A DNA stretch of 64,000 nucleotides from SCGC-AG-212-J23 sp035762345 (GTDB lineage Bacteria > Pseudomonadota > Gammaproteobacteria > Burkholderiales > SG8-39). The position numbers and the translations under genes were made by a program. The stretch is from positions 4,470 through 68,469 of the forward strand of contig DASTPE010000160.1 of the NCBI GenBank assembly GCA_035762345.1, in the 5' to 3' direction. This document shows positions 17,121 to 25,704 of this stretch, piece by piece. Position 1 is the first letter of the stretch; each line of letters begins with the position of its first letter. The notes below the pieces were generated by a model, which was given only the letters and a program-made list of their open reading frames with translations, had not been told where the DNA came from and did not search any database.

Positions 17121-18850
17121 AACCCGACCATCCCGTGGCCTTCAAGCCCGAAACGGCAGCCGATGCGTGGCTTGGACTGCTCGCCGCGCGCGGCATCGAA
17201 TACCTGTTCGCCAACGGCGGGACCGATTTTGCCCCAGTGGTGGAGGCCTACGCCAAGGGACAGAAGCTCGGCTGGCGCCTGCCGCAGATCGTGATCGTGC
17301 CGCACGAAAACATGGGCGTCGCCATGGCGCACGGCTTCGCCATGACGACCGGGCGGCCGCAAGCCATGATGGTGCATGTGGGCGTTGGCACCGCGAACTC
17401 GCTGAACGGCCTCATCAATGCCTCGCGCCAGAACGTGCCGATCCTTTTCACGGCGGGCCGCACGCCGATTACCGAATCGGGGGCGGTGCCGGCCGCGCGC
17501 AACAACTACATTCATTGGGCGCAGGAGCACTTCGATCAGGGCGGCATGCTGCGCGAGTTCGTCAAGTGGGACTACGAGCTGCGCCACGCCGAGCAAGTCG
17601 AAACGGTCCTCGACCGCGCGCTCGCCATCGCGAAAAGCGAGCCGCAGGGCCCGGTATACGTGACTTTGCCAAGGGAAGTGCTCGCTTCCTCCTTTCCCAC
17701 GGATTATTCGTTGAAATCGACGATTTCTCCCGCTTCCGCGCCCGCCGCGGAGCCTGAAGCCCTCGAAGAAGCCGCCAAGCTCCTGGGGGGCGCGCAGCAC
17801 CCGCTACTGATCACGGCGAGCGGCGGGAGAACGTCGGATTCGGCCCGCGCAATCGAGCATCTCGCTCAGATGCTCGCGGTTCCGGTAGTGCATTACCGCC
17901 CGCGCCACCTCGCGCTCTCGACCGAGCATTCGATGCATTGCGGCTGGGATCCGCACCCGCTGCTCAAGGAATCCGACGTAGTGCTGGTCGTCGACTGTGA
18001 CGTGCCCTGGATCCCGAAGGAAGGCAAGCCCAAGCCCGACGCCAAGGTCATTCACATCGGCCCCGATCCGCTCTTCGCTTCGTACCCGCTGCGCGGCTTC
18101 CGTGCCGACCTCGCGCTCACGGGCGCGGTCGCGCCCACGCTGCAGGCGCTCTGGCGCGCCGCGCAAAAGGAGGCCGTTTCCCTCAAACGCATCGAGGAGC
18201 GCCGCAAAGCCATTTCACTCGTCTCCGCCGACATCAGGAGGAAGAGACGAGCTGGGGTGGAGCCCATGCCGGCGAGCATCACCGGGAAATGGCTCTCCGC
18301 GTGCGTCAACAAGGTGCTCGACGAGAACACGATCCTGGTCAACGAGTACCCTATCGTGCTCGAAGAAATCGCGATCACGGAACCGCGCCGGTATTTCGGC
18401 AATCCTTCTGCCGGCGGCCTCGGCTGGGGCATGGGCGCGGCGCTCGGCGCGAAGCTCGCCTTCGCTGACAGGACCGTGATCTGCGCGGTCGGCGACGGCG
18501 CCTACATGTTCGGCAATCCGACCGCAGCACACTACGTATCCGAAGCGATGCGGCTCCCGGTTCTCTTCGTCATCGCGAACAACGCTCGCTGGGCCGCAGT
18601 GCACCGATCGACGCTTTCGACTTACCCGAAGGGCTACGCCGCCGCCGACAAGGAGCCGCCGTTCGCGACACTCGAGCCTTCGCCGCGCTTCGAGCATGTC
18701 GTGCAGGCAAGCGGCGGGCACGGCGAGCGCGTGAGCGAGCCAATAGAACTCCTGCCCGCTCTCGAGCGAGCGCTAAGAATTGTCAAGGAGGAGAAGCGGC
18801 AGGCCGTGCTGAACGTCCGCCTGGAGGCAAGCTACGTCAAGACTAGCTAA
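17117..18850 (+). CDS. Thiamine diphosphate-dependent enzyme, acetolactate synthase large-subunit-like
   Basis: 577-residue enzyme of the acetohydroxyacid synthase/benzoylformate decarboxylase superfamily. Order of domains: N-terminal pyrimidine-binding domain with the cofactor-activating Glu in VPHENMGVAMAHGFA (about residue 65), a central domain, and a C-terminal pyrophosphate-binding domain with GDGAYMFGNPT followed about 26 residues later by the Asn-Asn of VIANNARW. The substrate is not evident; such stand-alone proteins include sulfopyruvate, oxalyl-CoA and aromatic 2-keto acid decarboxylases, and no small regulatory subunit of acetolactate synthase is nearby. The ATG overlaps the RES toxin stop by 4 bases, so this metabolic gene is translationally coupled to a toxin-antitoxin operon. 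Confidence 0.85.
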   Translation: MKPDHPVAFKPETAADAWLGLLAARGIEYLFANGGTDFAPVVEAYAKGQKLGWRLPQIVIVPHENMGVAMAHGFAMTTGRPQAMMVHVGVGTANSLNGLINASRQNVPILFTAGRTPITESGAVPAARNNYIHWAQEHFDQGGMLREFVKWDYELRHAEQVETVLDRALAIAKSEPQGPVYVTLPREVLASSFPTDYSLKSTISPASAPAAEPEALEEAAKLLGGAQHPLLITASGGRTSDSARAIEHLAQMLAVPVVHYRPRHLALSTEHSMHCGWDPHPLLKESDVVLVVDCDVPWIPKEGKPKPDAKVIHIGPDPLFASYPLRGFRADLALTGAVAPTLQALWRAAQKEAVSLKRIEERRKAISLVSADIRRKRRAGVEPMPASITGKWLSACVNKVLDENTILVNEYPIVLEEIAITEPRRYFGNPSAGGLGWGMGAALGAKLAFADRTVICAVGDGAYMFGNPTAAHYVSEAMRLPVLFVIANNARWAAVHRSTLSTYPKGYAAADKEPPFATLEPSPRFEHVVQASGGHGERVSEPIELLPALERALRIVKEEKRQAVLNVRLEASYVKTS

Positions 18851-19081
18851 GCGTGAGCTTTGGCGGACAGAGAGGATTCCGCTTCGAGTTCTCGCTCATT
18901 CGCAAGGTGGATAGCGTCGAGCTCTCCGGCGTGGCTTTGGCACCGTGGCCAAGGGTGAGCTCTACGCCATGCTCTATGCTGCGGCGCAGCTTGGATTTTT
19001 TGCGCGCCACCGGCGCAGCGTCGAGCAGATGGCGCGCAGCGCAAAGCTCAAGCTCTAGTCGGACCGCTGGCGCCGCCGGCC
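18851..19081 (+). other. Intergenic stretch with a possible gene remnant
   Basis: 231 bases without a convincing gene. On the plus strand the last part reads as a protein-like tail, VAKGELYAMLYAAAQLGFF and about 18 more residues to a TAG at 19056-19058, preceded by a stop 13 codons upstream and lacking a start with a ribosome site. It looks like the end of a decayed gene; the family is not recognised. Another plus frame of 88 residues (from 18853) has Ser/Arg-rich composition typical of a shadow. Confidence 0.3.
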
Positions 19082-19822
19082 CTAGTTGGCGGGCTGGCCG
19101 GCGGGGATCGAGGCGTTGATGCGCGCGGCGCCGATGCGCCCTATGAGCGGGAGCTTGATGCCGGAAGGGCTGACGCCGAAGTTCAGGCTGAGAATGTTGA
19201 CCTCGAGCCCGTCCACGCCGCTCGCCGCCACGCCGAGAAGGCCGCGCAGCGAGAACTGGAACCCGCTGCCGCTTGGGGCACTGGAGATCATGTCCGAACC
19301 GATGTAGTCCTTGCCGATCGCAGTCGCCGGCAAGTCGGTTTCGAGCTCGGGGACGGCGCGCGCGATCCATGCCGTGAACGTGTTCGAGTTAGGCCCAGGC
19401 CAAAGGCTGTAGGACTTGGCGAAGGGATACTCATGCGCCGCCTTGTCGATACGGCGGATGAGCTCCTCGACCCCGGGACCGCGCTTCTCGGCGTAGAGCT
19501 CGCCTGGCGCTCCGAACCACGAGTCGGGCGCGCGGTTGCGGATCACGAGCGTGCTCTCGGACCAGCGCAGGCGCCACCCGACCACTTCATAGACCGTGAA
19601 CTCAGCGGCTCCCTCGGGCTTGACCGCCACCCAGGTGTGGACGCCGAAGATGCCTTTGGCGCCTCGCGTGCGCGCACCCCACACCTGCACGGCCGGCTCG
19701 CTGACCTTGGCGGGTTCCAGCGTGAGGGTGTCGTAGCTCTCGGCGGTGACCGAGGCGCCAATGAAAGCCAGCAAGCCGATGAGGCTTGAGCGGCCGATGA
19801 ACCTGGCGGCAGGGCGCGTCAT
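19082..19822 (-). CDS. DUF3750-family protein, exported or membrane-anchored
   Basis: 246 residues with a hydrophobic N-terminal segment (IGRSSLIGLLAFIGASVTA) ending in an alanine-type cleavage region, so it is probably periplasmic or outer-membrane facing. Features of the DUF3750 family are the GVHTWVAVKPEG strand, YEVVGWRLRW, the PGPNSNTFTAWI motif with conserved Asn residues, and GKDYIGSDMISSAPSGSG. The function of the family is not known to me. The Asn/Ser/Thr-rich central motif could be a catalytic or ligand site, but that is speculation. It stands between the end of the thiamine diphosphate enzyme gene and ttcA, transcribed on the minus strand. Confidence 0.75.
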   Translation of the reverse strand: MTRPAARFIGRSSLIGLLAFIGASVTAESYDTLTLEPAKVSEPAVQVWGARTRGAKGIFGVHTWVAVKPEGAAEFTVYEVVGWRLRWSESTLVIRNRAPDSWFGAPGELYAEKRGPGVEELIRRIDKAAHEYPFAKSYSLWPGPNSNTFTAWIARAVPELETDLPATAIGKDYIGSDMISSAPSGSGFQFSLRGLLGVAASGVDGLEVNILSLNFGVSPSGIKLPLIGRIGAARINASIPAGQPAN

Positions 19823-19871
19823 GCTCTTCGCTACTGAAACGCATTGTAGGCGGCGCCGGATGACACGGGAG

Positions 19872-20684
19872 CTACCTGAAATTTGAAAAATCGTAGAGCT
19901 TCCGGTCGAGAAGGTGCGAAGGACGCACCTCGGTCAGCGCGCGGGCAATCGACTCGATGCGTCCCGGCTGGCGGCGCTTCCATTCCCGGAGCATCTCGCC
20001 GATCTGCTTGCGCTCGAGGTTCTCCTGCGAGCCGCATAGCGTGCACGGGATGATCGGGAAGCGCTTGGCTTCGGCGTAGGCCACCAGATCATCTTCGGTG
20101 ACGTAGGCGAGCGGCCGGATCACCACGTGCCGACCGTCGTCCGAGCGCAGCTTTGCCGGCATCGCCTTCAGCTGCCCACCATGGAACAGATTGAGGAAAA
20201 AAGTGGCCAGAATGTCGTCACGGTGGTGGCCGAGCGCGATCTTCGTCGTGCCGAGCTCGCTCGCCACACGGTACAGCACGCCGCGGCGCAGCCGCGAGCA
20301 GAGCGAGCACATGGTCTGCCCCTCCGGGACGACGCGCTTGACCACCGCGTAGGTGTCCTGCTCCACGATCCGGAACTCGACCCCACGGGAGCGAAGGTAC
20401 TCGGGAAGGACGTGCGCCGGAAACCCCGGCTGCTTCTGATCGAGATTGACGGCGATCAGCTCGAACTCTACAGGCGCTCTTTCGTGGAGCGACAAAAGAA
20501 TATCCAACAGCGCATGGCTGTCCTTGCCGCCCGACAGGCATACCATCACCCGGTCGCCTGCCTCGATCATGTTGAAGTCGGCGATTGCCGCGCCCGCCTG
20601 ACGGCGTAGCCGCTTGGCCAGCTTGCCGAGCTCGTGGTCAGCCTTGCGCGGGTCGCGGTGGATGCGGATGGGTTGGGCGGGCAT
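19872..20684 (-). CDS. ttcA: tRNA 2-thiocytidine synthetase TtcA
   Basis: 270-residue cytoplasmic enzyme that thiolates cytidine 32 of some tRNAs using ATP and an iron-sulfur cluster. The PP-loop SGGKDS is at about residues 51-56; the two Cys pairs that hold the cluster are CSLC and CTLC; GHHRDD is the family motif after the first pair. Length and beginning match other proteobacterial TtcA proteins. It is the last of two minus-strand genes after the pteridine reductase gene, with 74 bases between them in which no gene was seen. Confidence 0.95.
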   Translation of the reverse strand: MPAQPIRIHRDPRKADHELGKLAKRLRRQAGAAIADFNMIEAGDRVMVCLSGGKDSHALLDILLSLHERAPVEFELIAVNLDQKQPGFPAHVLPEYLRSRGVEFRIVEQDTYAVVKRVVPEGQTMCSLCSRLRRGVLYRVASELGTTKIALGHHRDDILATFFLNLFHGGQLKAMPAKLRSDDGRHVVIRPLAYVTEDDLVAYAEAKRFPIIPCTLCGSQENLERKQIGEMLREWKRRQPGRIESIARALTEVRPSHLLDRKLYDFSNFR

Positions 20685-20758
20685 GGGGAAGGCAGTGTAC
20701 CTAAGGCGTCACCAGCTTGAGCCCGGCGATTCCCAACGGCCAGGCCATGAGCGGTTCC

Positions 20759-21505
20759 TTAAATGAAGATGGAGCGACCGCCGTCCACGGCCAGGATCTG
20801 GCCGGTAACGTAAGGCGCGCAGGCAAGGAAATGCACGGCGCGCGCCACGTCTTCCGGCGAGCCGATGCGCGCAAGCGGCGTGGTGGCGAGGATGCGCGCG
20901 CGCTCGGGGTCTGTGAATTGGCCGTCTTCGGGCCAGGCGATCGCGCCCGGGGCGACGCCGTTGACGCGCACCCGGGGCGCGAGCTCGAGGGCGAGCGCGC
21001 GCGTCATCGCTGCGAGCCCGGCCTTTGCGATGGTATAGAGCGCATAGCCCTTGAGCGGCCGCTCGGCATGGATATCGACGATGTTGACGATCGAGCCGTG
21101 GTTCTTCGCGAGCTCGTCGGATGCCTGCTGCGCGAGGAAGAGCGGGGCTCGCAGGTTCGAGCCTATGAGCTCCTCCCAGTGCGGAGGCTCCATGGCGCCG
21201 ACGGCAACCGGAAAGAACGTAGACGCGTTGTTCACGACCAGATCGAGCCGCCCGAAAGTCTCGAGCGCCGCACCGACCAGTGCGCGCGGCGCTACCGGCG
21301 CAAGGAGCTCGGCTTTCACCTTTGCCGCGCTCTTAGGACGCGTCGCATTTAGCTCGGATGCGAGGCGCGCGGCATCGGACTCGGAGTCCCGGTAGTGGAT
21401 AAGCACGGCTGCGCCGGCCGCGTGCAGCCGGTGCGCGATCGCCGCGCCGACGCGGCGTGCGCCGCCGGTGACGAGCGCCGCCTTGCCAACCAGGGAATCA
21501 TCCAT
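20759..21505 (-). CDS. Pteridine reductase (short-chain dehydrogenase/reductase family)
   Basis: 248-residue NADPH-dependent SDR. The cofactor motif TGGARRVG (residues 14-21), with the extra Arg typical of pteridine reductases rather than the classical TGxxxGxG, the NNAS motif near 90, and the catalytic YxxxK as YTIAK near 157. Known relatives (FolM/PTR1) reduce dihydropteridines or dihydrobiopterin and can serve as alternative dihydrofolate reductases. It is divergent from the MidA-like gene with only 33 bases between the starts, a common order in betaproteobacteria. The substrate is inferred from family and context. Confidence 0.85.
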   Translation of the reverse strand: MDDSLVGKAALVTGGARRVGAAIAHRLHAAGAAVLIHYRDSESDAARLASELNATRPKSAAKVKAELLAPVAPRALVGAALETFGRLDLVVNNASTFFPVAVGAMEPPHWEELIGSNLRAPLFLAQQASDELAKNHGSIVNIVDIHAERPLKGYALYTIAKAGLAAMTRALALELAPRVRVNGVAPGAIAWPEDGQFTDPERARILATTPLARIGSPEDVARAVHFLACAPYVTGQILAVDGGRSIFI

Positions 21506-21538
21506 ATGAACGCGCTGATTCTAGGTTAGATTTCCCGG

Positions 21539-22570
21539 GTGCTTGAGGAGCTGCGCGCAGAGATCGCCGCCGCCGGCGGCTGGATCCCCTTCGCCCGCTA
21601 CATGGAGCTCGCAGCGCGGGCCTATTACGGCCGCAGCGATCGGCAGTTCGGCGCAAAGGGCGATTTCGTAACGGCGCCGGAGCTGGGAAAGCTGTTCGGC
21701 CGCACGCTTGCCCGGCAGCTGCGCGAGTTCGAAGGCCCGATCCTGGAATTCGGCGCGGGCGGCGGCGCGCTCGCCGAGGTGCTCACCGAAGAGCTCGACC
21801 GGGAGTACCTGATCCTTGAGACGAGCGCCGCGCTGCGCGCGCGCCAGGCGGCGAGGCTCGGCGGCAAGGTGAGATTCCTCGATCGTCTTCCCGACGCCTT
21901 TCGGGGAGTCGTGATCGCTAACGAAGTCGTGGACGCCATGCCAGTGCATGCGGTGGCGTGGAGACAGGGCGGGATCTTCGAGCGCGGAGTCGTCTTCTGC
22001 GGAAAGCCTGTATGGGACGAGCGGGCGGCGCACGGCGTGGTGCTCGAAGCAGCGCGGGGAATAGACGTGTCGTTTCCGTACGAAAGCGAGATCGGTCTGG
22101 CCGCACAGGCCTGGATGCGGACGTTTTCTGAACGGCTCGAGTCGGGAGCGATCTTCGTCATCGACTACGGCTTTCCGTCGCACGAGTACTACCACGCCCA
22201 GCGTTCGATGGGCACGCTCATGTGCCACGCACGCCACCATGCGCACGAAGACCCGTTCGAGCGCCCGGGAGAGCAGGACATCAGCGCGCACGTCGATTTC
22301 AGCGCGCTCGTGCGCGCAGCGCACGCCGGCGGACTCGAGTTGCTCGGCTACGCGACGCAAGCACAGTTCCTGGTGAACTGCGGCATCACCGAGGTGCTCG
22401 AGCAGGCGAACTTGCGGCAAGCCCTGCACTATGCGCCGATCGCCGCCGAGGCCCACGTTCTGCTCTCGCCCAATGAAATGGGGGAGCTCTTCAAGGTGCT
22501 CGCGGTCGGGCGTGGGGTCAAACAGCCACTCCTGGGGTTTTCACGCGGGGATCGTTCCAATAGGCTCTAG
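21539..22570 (+). CDS. MidA/NDUFAF7-like SAM-dependent methyltransferase (DUF185)
   Basis: 343-residue class I methyltransferase of the DUF185 family; the mitochondrial relative NDUFAF7 methylates an arginine of a complex I subunit. The family beginning (GWIPFARYMELAARAYYG) and SAM site ILEFGAGGGALAEVL near residue 70 are present, as are VIANEVVDAMPVH and VIDYGFPSHEYYH. The start is GTG at 21539; no in-frame ATG precedes the conserved beginning. It is followed after 3 bases by the diheme cytochrome gene. Target in bacteria is not established. Confidence 0.88.
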   Translation: MLEELRAEIAAAGGWIPFARYMELAARAYYGRSDRQFGAKGDFVTAPELGKLFGRTLARQLREFEGPILEFGAGGGALAEVLTEELDREYLILETSAALRARQAARLGGKVRFLDRLPDAFRGVVIANEVVDAMPVHAVAWRQGGIFERGVVFCGKPVWDERAAHGVVLEAARGIDVSFPYESEIGLAAQAWMRTFSERLESGAIFVIDYGFPSHEYYHAQRSMGTLMCHARHHAHEDPFERPGEQDISAHVDFSALVRAAHAGGLELLGYATQAQFLVNCGITEVLEQANLRQALHYAPIAAEAHVLLSPNEMGELFKVLAVGRGVKQPLLGFSRGDRSNRL

Positions 22571-22573
22571 GGC

Positions 22574-23224
22574 ATGCGCGCGCTGTTTGCGGCGGCTTTG
22601 TTCCTGACATTTCCGGCGCTCGCCGATGAGATTGCGGAGGCGAAAAAGCGCTGGCAGGCGAGCCCGCATGGGCCGATGCTCGAGCGCATCCTTCCCCCGA
22701 CCTTCGATGCCGCACGGCTGCCGGAGCGGCACTCGAACGCAGCGCAGCTGGTGCTCGCCTATTGCGTGCAGTGCCACAACCTCCCCAATCCGGCGATGCA
22801 CGATGCCGGAAAGTGGCCGAGCGTCGTGCAGCGCATGGTGCTCCGCATGGAGGGCAAGGGCAACATGGGCACGCTGATGGCCGAGATGATGGGCGGGGTG
22901 AAAGCGCCCGCCGCCGACGACACCAAGGCGATCATCGCCTACCTGCAGCGCCATGCGCAGAAGCCGCTCGACCCCACGCGCTATCCCGAGGTGAACCAGC
23001 CTTCCGGCGAAGCGTTCCGCCTGGCATGCAACCAGTGCCACGTGCTTCCCGATCCGCAACGCTACACCGCGGCCGAATGGCCGCGCGTCGTAGCGCGGAT
23101 GCAGGAAAACATGGAGTGGATGAACCGCGTAGTCGGATCGAAACCCGTGCCCGGCGAGCCGCAGCTCGTGCTCGAGGAGATCAACGCCTTCCTGGCAAGA
23201 CACGCGCGCAAGCCGGGCGGCTGA
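22574..23224 (+). CDS. Periplasmic diheme cytochrome c
   Basis: 216 residues with a signal peptide of about 17 residues (RALFAAALFLTFPALA). Two haem sites are visible, CVQCH at 64-68 and CNQCH at 151-155, each in a similar segment of about 85 residues, so the protein looks like an internal duplication. Conserved Met residues downstream of each site (for example in the MGTLMAEMMGG stretch) could be the sixth haem ligands. It overlaps the TRAP small-subunit gene by one base on each side of ATGA-type coupling and may be co-transcribed with it. Partner and redox role are unknown. Confidence 0.85.
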   Translation: MRALFAAALFLTFPALADEIAEAKKRWQASPHGPMLERILPPTFDAARLPERHSNAAQLVLAYCVQCHNLPNPAMHDAGKWPSVVQRMVLRMEGKGNMGTLMAEMMGGVKAPAADDTKAIIAYLQRHAQKPLDPTRYPEVNQPSGEAFRLACNQCHVLPDPQRYTAAEWPRVVARMQENMEWMNRVVGSKPVPGEPQLVLEEINAFLARHARKPGG

Positions 23225-23718
23225 TGCTGCGCCTGGCCCGCACGATCGACCGCTTCACCGAAAAGAGCGCGCTGGCGTTCGCATCGCTCATCGCGCCGCT
23301 CCTGGCTGCCGTCACGTGGGAAGTCGTCGCGCGCTACGCGTTCGACGCGCCTACCTCGTGGGCTTACGAGACGATCTACGCGCTCTATGCGGCGATGTTC
23401 ATGCTCGGCGCGGCGTACGCCTTGCGCACCGGAGCGCATATTCGTACCGACTTCCTGTGGGAGAAATGGTCTGCGCGCACGCGCGCAGCGATCGACAGCA
23501 TCGCCTACCTGGCGTGCTTCTTCCCGGCCATGCTGCTGTTCCTCGTCGCCGGCCTTGAGGCCACGTGGAACTCGTACCTGATCGACGAGCGCTCGGCCGA
23601 CACTGCCTGGTTTCCGCCGCTGTGGCCTCTCAAAGCCCTGGTGCCGGCAGCGGCGCTCCTGCTCCTGCTGCAAGGGCTGTCGGAGCTTCTGAAGAGCCTG
23701 CACGCATGGAAGCGCTGA
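23224..23718 (+). CDS. TRAP transporter small permease (DctQ type)
   Basis: 164-residue membrane protein with four hydrophobic helices and the DctQ signature EVVARYAFDAPTSWAYE near residue 35 and a TGAHIRTDFLWEK loop near 75. It pairs with the large DctM permease, whose gene starts inside its end (13-base overlap). The ATG overlaps the cytochrome stop (TGATG). TRAP systems move carboxylates with a sodium or proton gradient, using a periplasmic DctP binding protein, which is not encoded next to it here. The transported substrate is unknown. Confidence 0.88.
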   Translation: MLRLARTIDRFTEKSALAFASLIAPLLAAVTWEVVARYAFDAPTSWAYETIYALYAAMFMLGAAYALRTGAHIRTDFLWEKWSARTRAAIDSIAYLACFFPAMLLFLVAGLEATWNSYLIDERSADTAWFPPLWPLKALVPAAALLLLLQGLSELLKSLHAWKR

Positions 23719-25157
23719 TCGGTCTCGCGATGCTGATCGTGATGATGGGCGCGATCTTCATCGGTTTCCCGGTCGCCTTCACGCTGCTCTTGCTCGCGTT
23801 CGGCTTCGGCGCGCTGGTACTGCAAGGCCGGGTGTTCGACCTTGCGTTCTTCCAGACGACCGGCCTCATGCGAGACGAGCTGCTGGCCGCGGTGCCGCTC
23901 TTTATCTTCATGGGCTATCTGGTCGAGAAGGCAGGCCTGATGGAGCGGCTTTTCCTTGCGCTGCGTCTCGCGCTCGCGCCGCTGCGCGGGTCGCTCTACC
24001 TGGTCGTGATCCTCACCGCCACAGTGTTCGCGATGGCGACCGGAATCGTCGGCGCGGCCGTACCCGTGCTTGGGCTGATGGCGGCGCCCATCATGCTGCG
24101 CGCGGGCTACAGCGCGCAGCTTGCGGCAGGCGCAATCACGGCCGGTGGCACGCTTGGAATTCTGATCCCGCCGTCGGTGATGCTGCTTGTGCTCGGGCCG
24201 GTGCTCGGCGTTTCGGTCGTCGACCTGTACGCGGCTGCGATGCTGCCCGGGCTGCTGCTTGCGGCCCTATACCTCGGCTACGTTCTCGTGCGCTGCCAGC
24301 TCGACCCGAGCCTTGGACCGCCGCTGCCGCCGGCGCTGCGCGCCTCCTCGCGCCTTGCCATCGCGCGCGAGGCGCTGATGGGCGTGATCCCGCTTGCAGT
24401 GCTGATAGCGGCGACGCTCGGCCCGATCCTCGCCGGCCTCGCCACGCCGACTGAGGCCGCGGGGGTTGGCACGCTCGGCGCACTGGCGCTTGCGCTCGCC
24501 TACGGACGGCTCGATTGGCCTGGACTGAAAGCCGTGTCACTGCGCACGCTCGCGACTTCCAGCATGGTGCTCTTTCTCGCGGTTGCATCGAACGTGTTCG
24601 GGGCCGTGTTCGCCCGCCTCGGCACGGCGGCCTGGCTCACCGAGTGGCTGCTTGGCCTCACCGTGCCGCCGATGCTGATGCTGATCGTCATCGTGGCGTT
24701 GCTCTTCATGCTCGGTTGGCCCTTCGAGTGGCCGGCCATCGTGCTCGTGTTCGTGCCGATCTTCTATCCCGTGGTCTCTGCGCTGGATATCGACATGATC
24801 TGGTTCGGCGCGCTGGTCGCCGTCACATTGCAGACCGCCTTCCTTTCGCCGCCGGTGGCGATGTCGGGCTACTACCTCAAGCAGGTGGCGCCCGCCTGGC
24901 CGCTCGCGACGATCTTCAAAGGGATGCTCGAATTCATGGCCATCCAGGCGGTGGCGATCGGCCTGCTGCTCGCCTTTCCGGCCGTTGCGACCTGGCTTCC
25001 CAAGCAACTCCACCGGCAGCCGCCGGCGCTCGACATCTTCGACGGCGAGCCTTATCCCGACGAGCGTGGTATCTACCAGGCGCGCATCACACCTGCGGCA
25101 CCGCCATGCCTTTCGCCACTGCCGGCCGTGCGGCCAGCGTGTCGTACCAGCGCTTGA
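23706..25157 (+). CDS. TRAP transporter large permease (DctM type)
   Basis: 483-residue inner-membrane protein with about a dozen hydrophobic helices, the main permease of a TRAP system. Family motifs include FIGFPVAFTLL at the start, the VPLFIFMGYLVEKAGL segment, GGTLGILIPPSVMLLV in the middle and ATPTEAAGVGTLGA later. ATG 23706 overlaps the small-subunit gene by 13 bases. The end overlaps the convergent GST gene by 71 bases; the last 13 or so residues (after ITPAAPP) are antisense to the conserved end of that GST and probably arose by loss of an earlier stop. No binding-protein gene is adjacent. Confidence 0.9.
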   Translation: MEALIGLAMLIVMMGAIFIGFPVAFTLLLLAFGFGALVLQGRVFDLAFFQTTGLMRDELLAAVPLFIFMGYLVEKAGLMERLFLALRLALAPLRGSLYLVVILTATVFAMATGIVGAAVPVLGLMAAPIMLRAGYSAQLAAGAITAGGTLGILIPPSVMLLVLGPVLGVSVVDLYAAAMLPGLLLAALYLGYVLVRCQLDPSLGPPLPPALRASSRLAIAREALMGVIPLAVLIAATLGPILAGLATPTEAAGVGTLGALALALAYGRLDWPGLKAVSLRTLATSSMVLFLAVASNVFGAVFARLGTAAWLTEWLLGLTVPPMLMLIVIVALLFMLGWPFEWPAIVLVFVPIFYPVVSALDIDMIWFGALVAVTLQTAFLSPPVAMSGYYLKQVAPAWPLATIFKGMLEFMAIQAVAIGLLLAFPAVATWLPKQLHRQPPALDIFDGEPYPDERGIYQARITPAAPPCLSPLPAVRPACRTSA

Positions 25158-25704
25158 CGTTGGGAAATGCTCGGAGATCCACCCGGTGCCATTCGTGGCG
25201 CGCGACCCAGGGATAGATCGCCACATCGGCAATCGAGTACTCGTTGGCAAAGAACTCCACGTTCGCCAGGCGGCGATCCATCACCCCGTAAAGCCGTTTC
25301 GCCTCGTTGCCGTAGCGCTCGCTGCCGTACGGGATCTCGTCCTTCTTCGCGCGCATGAAATGGTGCGCCTGGCCGAACATCGGCCCCACCCCACCCATTT
25401 GGAACATGAGCCACTGCAGGACCGGGTACTTGTAGCGTTGGGGATAAAACTTCCCGGTCTTGTCCGCCAGGTAGATGAGAATTGCGCCAGATTCCATCAT
25501 CGCGATCGGCTTGCCGTCCGGGCCGTCGGGGTCGACGATCGACGGGATCTTGCCGTTGGGGTTGATCCTCAAGTACTCCGGCGTGAACTGCTCGGTATTC
25601 GTGCCAATGTTGATCTTGTGCACCTTGTAAGGCAGCCCGCATTCCTCGAGCATGATGGAAACCTTGCGACCGTTCGGCGTACTCCAGGTATAGAGTTCGA
25701 TCAT
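25087..25704 (-). CDS. Glutathione S-transferase family protein, YfcG/Nu-class like
   Basis: 205-residue cytosolic protein with an N-terminal thioredoxin-fold domain and a helical C-terminal domain. It resembles E. coli YfcG: YTWSTPNGRKVSIMLEECGL at the start with the active-site Thr-Pro-Asn, NPNGKIPSIVD, the ESGAILIYLADKTG glutathione site and WLMFQMGGVGPMFGQAHHF. Relatives work as disulfide-bond reductases on glutathione substrates. The ATG at 25704 shares three bases with the ATG of the divergent DUF2905 gene (CATG). A longer frame upstream is antisense to that gene and was not used. Confidence 0.9.
   Translation of the reverse strand: MIELYTWSTPNGRKVSIMLEECGLPYKVHKINIGTNTEQFTPEYLRINPNGKIPSIVDPDGPDGKPIAMMESGAILIYLADKTGKFYPQRYKYPVLQWLMFQMGGVGPMFGQAHHFMRAKKDEIPYGSERYGNEAKRLYGVMDRRLANVEFFANEYSIADVAIYPWVARHEWHRVDLRAFPNVKRWYDTLAARPAVAKGMAVPQV

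Noticed and set aside
18853..19119. 88-codon plus-strand frame after the thiamine diphosphate enzyme gene
   Set aside because: Low-complexity Ser/Arg-rich second half and overlap with the end of the DUF3750 gene; no ribosome site was evident.
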